37,395 bases of DNA. It comes from Acholeplasmatales bacterium (lineage in GTDB: Bacteria; Bacillota_I; Bacilli_A; Acholeplasmatales; Anaeroplasmataceae). Shown one piece after another: positions 34,857 through 37,395 of the stretch. The stretch spans positions 1 through 37,395 of the forward strand of contig JAFRXJ010000040.1 in NCBI GenBank assembly GCA_017441525.1. The letters run 5' to 3'. The notes under the pieces are model-generated. The model saw only the letters and a program-made list of their open reading frames with translations, was not told the DNA's origin and searched no databases. Numbering within the stretch: the stretch's first letter is position 1; each line of letters starts with the position of its first letter. Both the position numbers and the translations under genes were made by a program.

Positions 34857-34885
34857 ATTTTTATCCTCGCCTTCTGTCAACAAGG

Positions 34886-34951
34886 AAAAATAAAAGCCTG
34901 TCGTCAAAAGATACTACAATTATAGTAGTTTCCTCCTTTTTTTACAGGCTT
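34886..34951 (-). terminator. Long leader hairpin with U-rich tail before the RNase III gene
   Basis: AAGCCTGT (34894-34901) pairs with ACAGGCTT (34944-34951), with an inner ACTAC/GTAGT stem. On the minus strand TTTTATTTTT follows, and the RNase III ribosome binding site begins about 20 nt later. It may be an attenuator, the end of an upstream transcript, or an RNase III cleavage target for feedback. A GGAGG in its loop leads only to an immediate stop, so no leader peptide is present. Confidence 0.6.
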
Positions 34952-35085
34952 CAAATAATATTAAATATCAATGTTCCAACGATTAAACTAAGAACGCATT
35001 CTTTTGTATAATCATCTTTAATTCACAAAAATATTAATTTAACCTCGCTTGACATTATTTATTCTAGACTATTTTTAGCAATAAC

Positions 35086-35121
35086 GCAAGTGGTTTTTAT
35101 AAAATTTTTTCAACCACTTGC
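35086..35121. repeat. 10-bp inverted repeat beyond the RNase III gene
   Basis: GCAAGTGGTT (35086-35095) and AACCACTTGC (35112-35121) form a perfect inverted repeat around an AT loop. It lies 3' of the hypothetical gene at 35143. There is no U-run after it on the minus strand. It could be a terminator of that gene or part of a mobile-element end. The rest of 34952-35085 shows nothing recognisable. Confidence 0.45.
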
Positions 35122-35142
35122 AGTTATTACTATGTAATAAGA

Positions 35143-35708
35143 TTATTTATTTTTATTTCTAATTTTTTCTAAATTTCTCTCTAAATTAATCTTCATCAGC
35201 TTTTGATCACATGAATGAATTATTTCATCAAACAACTTTACTTCTTCATCAAATGATTTCCATTTTCTATCAGCATATCCAAAAGAGGAAATATCAATAT
35301 TAAGTTTTTTACATACTTTATCATAAAATGAAATAATTTCATCCAATATAAATTGTGATTGACCAAAGATACTATATATATCATTAGGATTCATTTTATC
35401 TGTAAAATGGCAAATCTGTAAATTACGGATTTTATTTATACCGTAATATTTACTAATTCTAGACTTAATTGCTTTATATTCATCAACTAAATTTGCTTCC
35501 TTATTAAGAAATTCAAATGAGTACTTCCCACTAGTAAAAAATCCATTAATAGTGGTTATAAAATCTATTGTATATGTATTAATTAATCCAGTTCTTATAT
35601 CGGGTAACTCATAATCAAAATATATATTTCTCATTATAGAATATACCGGATAATAAGTGGTTTTTAAGCGCATTAATTTTATATAAATAATGCGCATTAC
35701 ATCTTTCT
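35143..35708 (-). pseudogene. Hypothetical gene cut at its 5' end by the IS21 element
   Basis: The open frame continues to 35781, but its first codons are read through the IS21 left-end repeats, so the original N-terminus is lost or replaced. The remaining roughly 185 residues are helical and charged ('IYSIFGQSQFILDEIISFYDKVC' in pieces IYSIFGQSQF and DEIISFYDKV, then a Lys-rich tail). No family is recognised. A shortened product from an internal ATG near 35697 or 35670 is possible, so it may be partly functional. Confidence 0.5.
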
Positions 35709-35724
35709 TGTCAACACTGAATGT

Positions 35725-35767
35725 GTCAAAATAAATTGTACCAATTAAGTCAAGATAAAATGTACCA
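35725..35767. repeat. IS21 left-end repeats
   Basis: GTCAAAATAAATTGTACCA (35725-35743) and GTCAAGATAAAATGTACCA (35749-35767) share 17 of 19 bases with a 24-bp period. Such paired repeats at the left end are transposase binding sites in IS21 relatives. Confidence 0.75.
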
Positions 35768-35798
35768 CATGATATAATCACTACTTGAGGTGAATGTA

Positions 35799-37043
35799 GT
35801 GATTCTAACAGAACTTGACAATGAACTTGGAGGATTAATTTTGAAACATAAAGAAATAAATAAGAGTGCTTTAGCTTTAAAGTATGGTGTTGATAGACAT
35901 ACTATAGATAGACATATTAAAGCTATTGAAACACCAACAGAAAGAAAACTTAGAGAATGTGGTTTATTAAAATACTATGAAATAATAGAAAACCAGTTAA
36001 AGGTAGATCCTTCTATTAAAGGAACCTATATGTATTTGTTAAACATTTCATCATATGATGAAATCGGTTCATATTCTAATTTTAAGCAATACGTTGAAAA
36101 GCATTTTTCAAATATCAGAAAAGAATCAAAAGAAAAAATAGCTAAATATAGATTTGAAACGCCTGCAGGAGATCAATTACAATTTGATTGGATTGAAGGT
36201 TTAAAACTACATTTAGCTGATGGAACACTTATTCAATTTAGTCTATGGAGTGCAACATTAGGATATTCAAGAAGGCATATCTTCAAAGTTGTTTTATCAC
36301 TTACAGAAGCAACGTTTAGAAAATGTTTAATTGAAACATTTATAATAATTGGCGGTACAGTTAATAGAGTATTAACTGATAATATGAGTGCAATAGTTAA
36401 CGTAAATGGCAATAAGAAAACAATACATCCAACTGTAATACAGTTTATGAAAGATTTAGGAGTTAAACTTGAATTATGTAAGGTAAGACACCCTTATACT
36501 AAAGGCAAGGTTGAAGTATCTAATAAATATCAAAATTGGCTTAACGCATATGATTATAAGTTTAATAATACTGATGATTTATTCAAAGGTGTTGAAGAAA
36601 TCTTAAATCAGTCTAATTATCAAAAGAATAGTGAAACTAAGCTAGCTCCAATGGTTTTATTTGAATTAGAAAAGAAACAATTGAATCCACTACCAAATAG
36701 AGATATTTTAATTAAATATCATAGTGATTTTATTGATGTAAAGGTGAATAACGCATGTTTAGTTCAATATGGTGGAGCAAAATATGGAATGCCTAAAGAA
36801 TATATAAATTCAACAGTATTATTAGATAATTCAAATAATGTATTAACATTCTATGACAAGAAATTAAATAAATTAGCTAATTATCCAATCTATAATAGTG
36901 GTATTCATTATAGTGAAGGATTATATAGTATTTGTTCATTTAAAGGTGAATCTGAAGATGAATTTAAAAAGAGAATAGCAAATAATCTATCACTATTATC
37001 TGGCGTAGGAAATATAAAGACAGGAGATATAGTGAATGGATAA
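35799..37043 (+). CDS. istA: IS21-family transposase IstA
   Basis: 414 aa. An N-terminal helix-turn-helix ('KSALALKYGVDRHTIDRHI') precedes the DDE integrase core: Asp in LQFDWIEG, Asp in LTDNMSAIV and Glu in KGKVEVSNKYQNW. The C-terminal beta-barrel follows. The frame opens with a GTG at 35790 inside AGGTG; the next GTG at 35799, 6 nt after AGGTG, is a better start. A TATAAT lies at 35773-35778. IstA needs the ATPase IstB, whose gene here is broken, so the element is probably immobile by itself. Confidence 0.88.
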   Translation: MILTELDNELGGLILKHKEINKSALALKYGVDRHTIDRHIKAIETPTERKLRECGLLKYYEIIENQLKVDPSIKGTYMYLLNISSYDEIGSYSNFKQYVEKHFSNIRKESKEKIAKYRFETPAGDQLQFDWIEGLKLHLADGTLIQFSLWSATLGYSRRHIFKVVLSLTEATFRKCLIETFIIIGGTVNRVLTDNMSAIVNVNGNKKTIHPTVIQFMKDLGVKLELCKVRHPYTKGKVEVSNKYQNWLNAYDYKFNNTDDLFKGVEEILNQSNYQKNSETKLAPMVLFELEKKQLNPLPNRDILIKYHSDFIDVKVNNACLVQYGGAKYGMPKEYINSTVLLDNSNNVLTFYDKKLNKLANYPIYNSGIHYSEGLYSICSFKGESEDEFKKRIANNLSLLSGVGNIKTGDIVNG

Positions 37044-37260
37044 TTATAATTTATTAATTGAAAAATTAAATAGTATATCTTTAGATGGCTTTTCAGCTAT
37101 CTTGCCAAATATTATCGAACAAATAAATAATAAAGATATTAACTTCTATGAAGCTTTAAATATAATGGTTGATAATCAAATAAAAGTTAAAAAGGATAAA
37201 GTTTACGCAGCAGGTATTAAGGTATCACACTTTCCTTTTATTAAGACATTAAATGATTGA
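37036..37260 (+). pseudogene. istB: Truncated istB (IS21 helper ATPase)
   Basis: 74 aa, overlapping istA by 8 nt as is usual for istA/istB. Only the N-terminal segment of IstB is present, up to FPFIKTLND where complete proteins continue FPFIKTLEDFDF and the Walker ATPase domain (full length about 250 aa). The sequence after the TGA does not continue the gene in any frame, so a deletion rather than a point mutation removed it. Confidence 0.8.
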
Positions 37261-37296
37261 TTATTACGCGATGTGAGTGCACACGATACGCTCTTT

Positions 37297-37350
37297 GAGA
37301 GCCACCGATACGCACGAATAGAGCCACCTGTTCACAGGAATAGAGCCACT
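37297..37350. repeat. Array of three AGAGCCACC repeats
   Basis: AGAGCCACC occurs at 37298-37306 (as GAGAGCCACC), 37320-37328 and, as AGAGCCACT, 37342-37350, each about 22 bp apart and twice preceded by GAAT. The spacing suits IS21-type end repeats. They do not match the left-end repeats at 35725. Confidence 0.65.
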
Positions 37351-37395
37351 TAATTAAATATATTAGCTTTCTGTAGTAAAATATAGTGAGGTATA

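Larger units (their letters stand above)
35709..37350 (+). mobile_element. IS21-family insertion sequence, degenerate (istB truncated)
   Basis: Left end near 35709 (TGTCAACACTGA) with two long direct repeats, then istA, then a shortened istB, then an array of AGAGCCACC repeats. IS21 elements typically have multiple terminal repeats and istA/istB. Boundaries are approximate: the left and right arrays differ in sequence, so the right array could belong to a second, deleted IS21 copy. No target-site duplication could be established. Confidence 0.7.

Noticed and set aside
26400..35130. Complete conjugative element or prophage
   Set aside because: No coupling ATPase, VirB4-like, capsid, terminase or lysis gene is present; only integration, regulation and replication genes are seen.

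Overview
This is an AT-rich window (roughly 70 percent A+T by eye) with Gram-positive ribosome binding sites (AGGAGG/GGAGG), TGA used as a stop and TGG for Trp. It fits a low-GC Firmicute/Bacilli-type gut bacterium (Erysipelotrichia or RF39-like); this placement is inferred from composition and gene families, because no rRNA or core marker gene is present.

Region 1 (1-12.7 kb) is a cell-surface locus. A minus-strand 275-aa secreted protein (149-976) has in its leader a clear cyclic-di-GMP-I (GEMM) riboswitch whose conserved GCCAG segment also forms the 5' arm of a terminator, so c-di-GMP should switch the gene ON. Divergent to it is a four-gene operon (1560-12706): two giant exported proteins (2103 and 1069 aa) with beta-helix-like, Ig-like and leucine-rich-repeat segments, and two small proteins with TasA/camelysin-like traits. 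Together they look like a matrix or adhesion apparatus.

Region 2 (12.7-16.4 kb) has a HdeD/DUF308-like membrane protein and a 918-aa lipoprotein with InlB-type B-repeats, both on the minus strand.

Region 3 (16.5-26.4 kb) is a run of minus-strand accessory genes, most with their own promoter and terminator: two Fic proteins, an AAA/DUF4143 ATPase, two AlbA_2 (Schlafen-like) ATP-binding regulators, a small hypothetical, and a KilA-N / HTH-Nudix / broken phosphoesterase operon. Several promoters carry palindromes or direct repeats that look like operators. Related copies of an intergenic element (core CCGTCTC) lie 3' of successive genes and give the region a cassette-like look.

Region 4 (26.4-35.8 kb) looks like an integrative mobilizable element: large serine recombinase, 37-aa small ORF, ImmA-type protease, divergent XRE (ImmR-type) repressor with repeated operators, UvrD-like helicase, NicK/Rep_trans-type relaxase, small genes, a stand-alone RNase III, and two strongly structured non-coding stretches that could be oriT/dso and a single-strand origin or structured RNA. 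No type IV secretion genes are seen, so it would need a helper to conjugate.

Region 5 (35.7-37.4 kb) is an IS21-family insertion (istA intact, istB truncated) whose left end cuts into the 5' end of a hypothetical gene.
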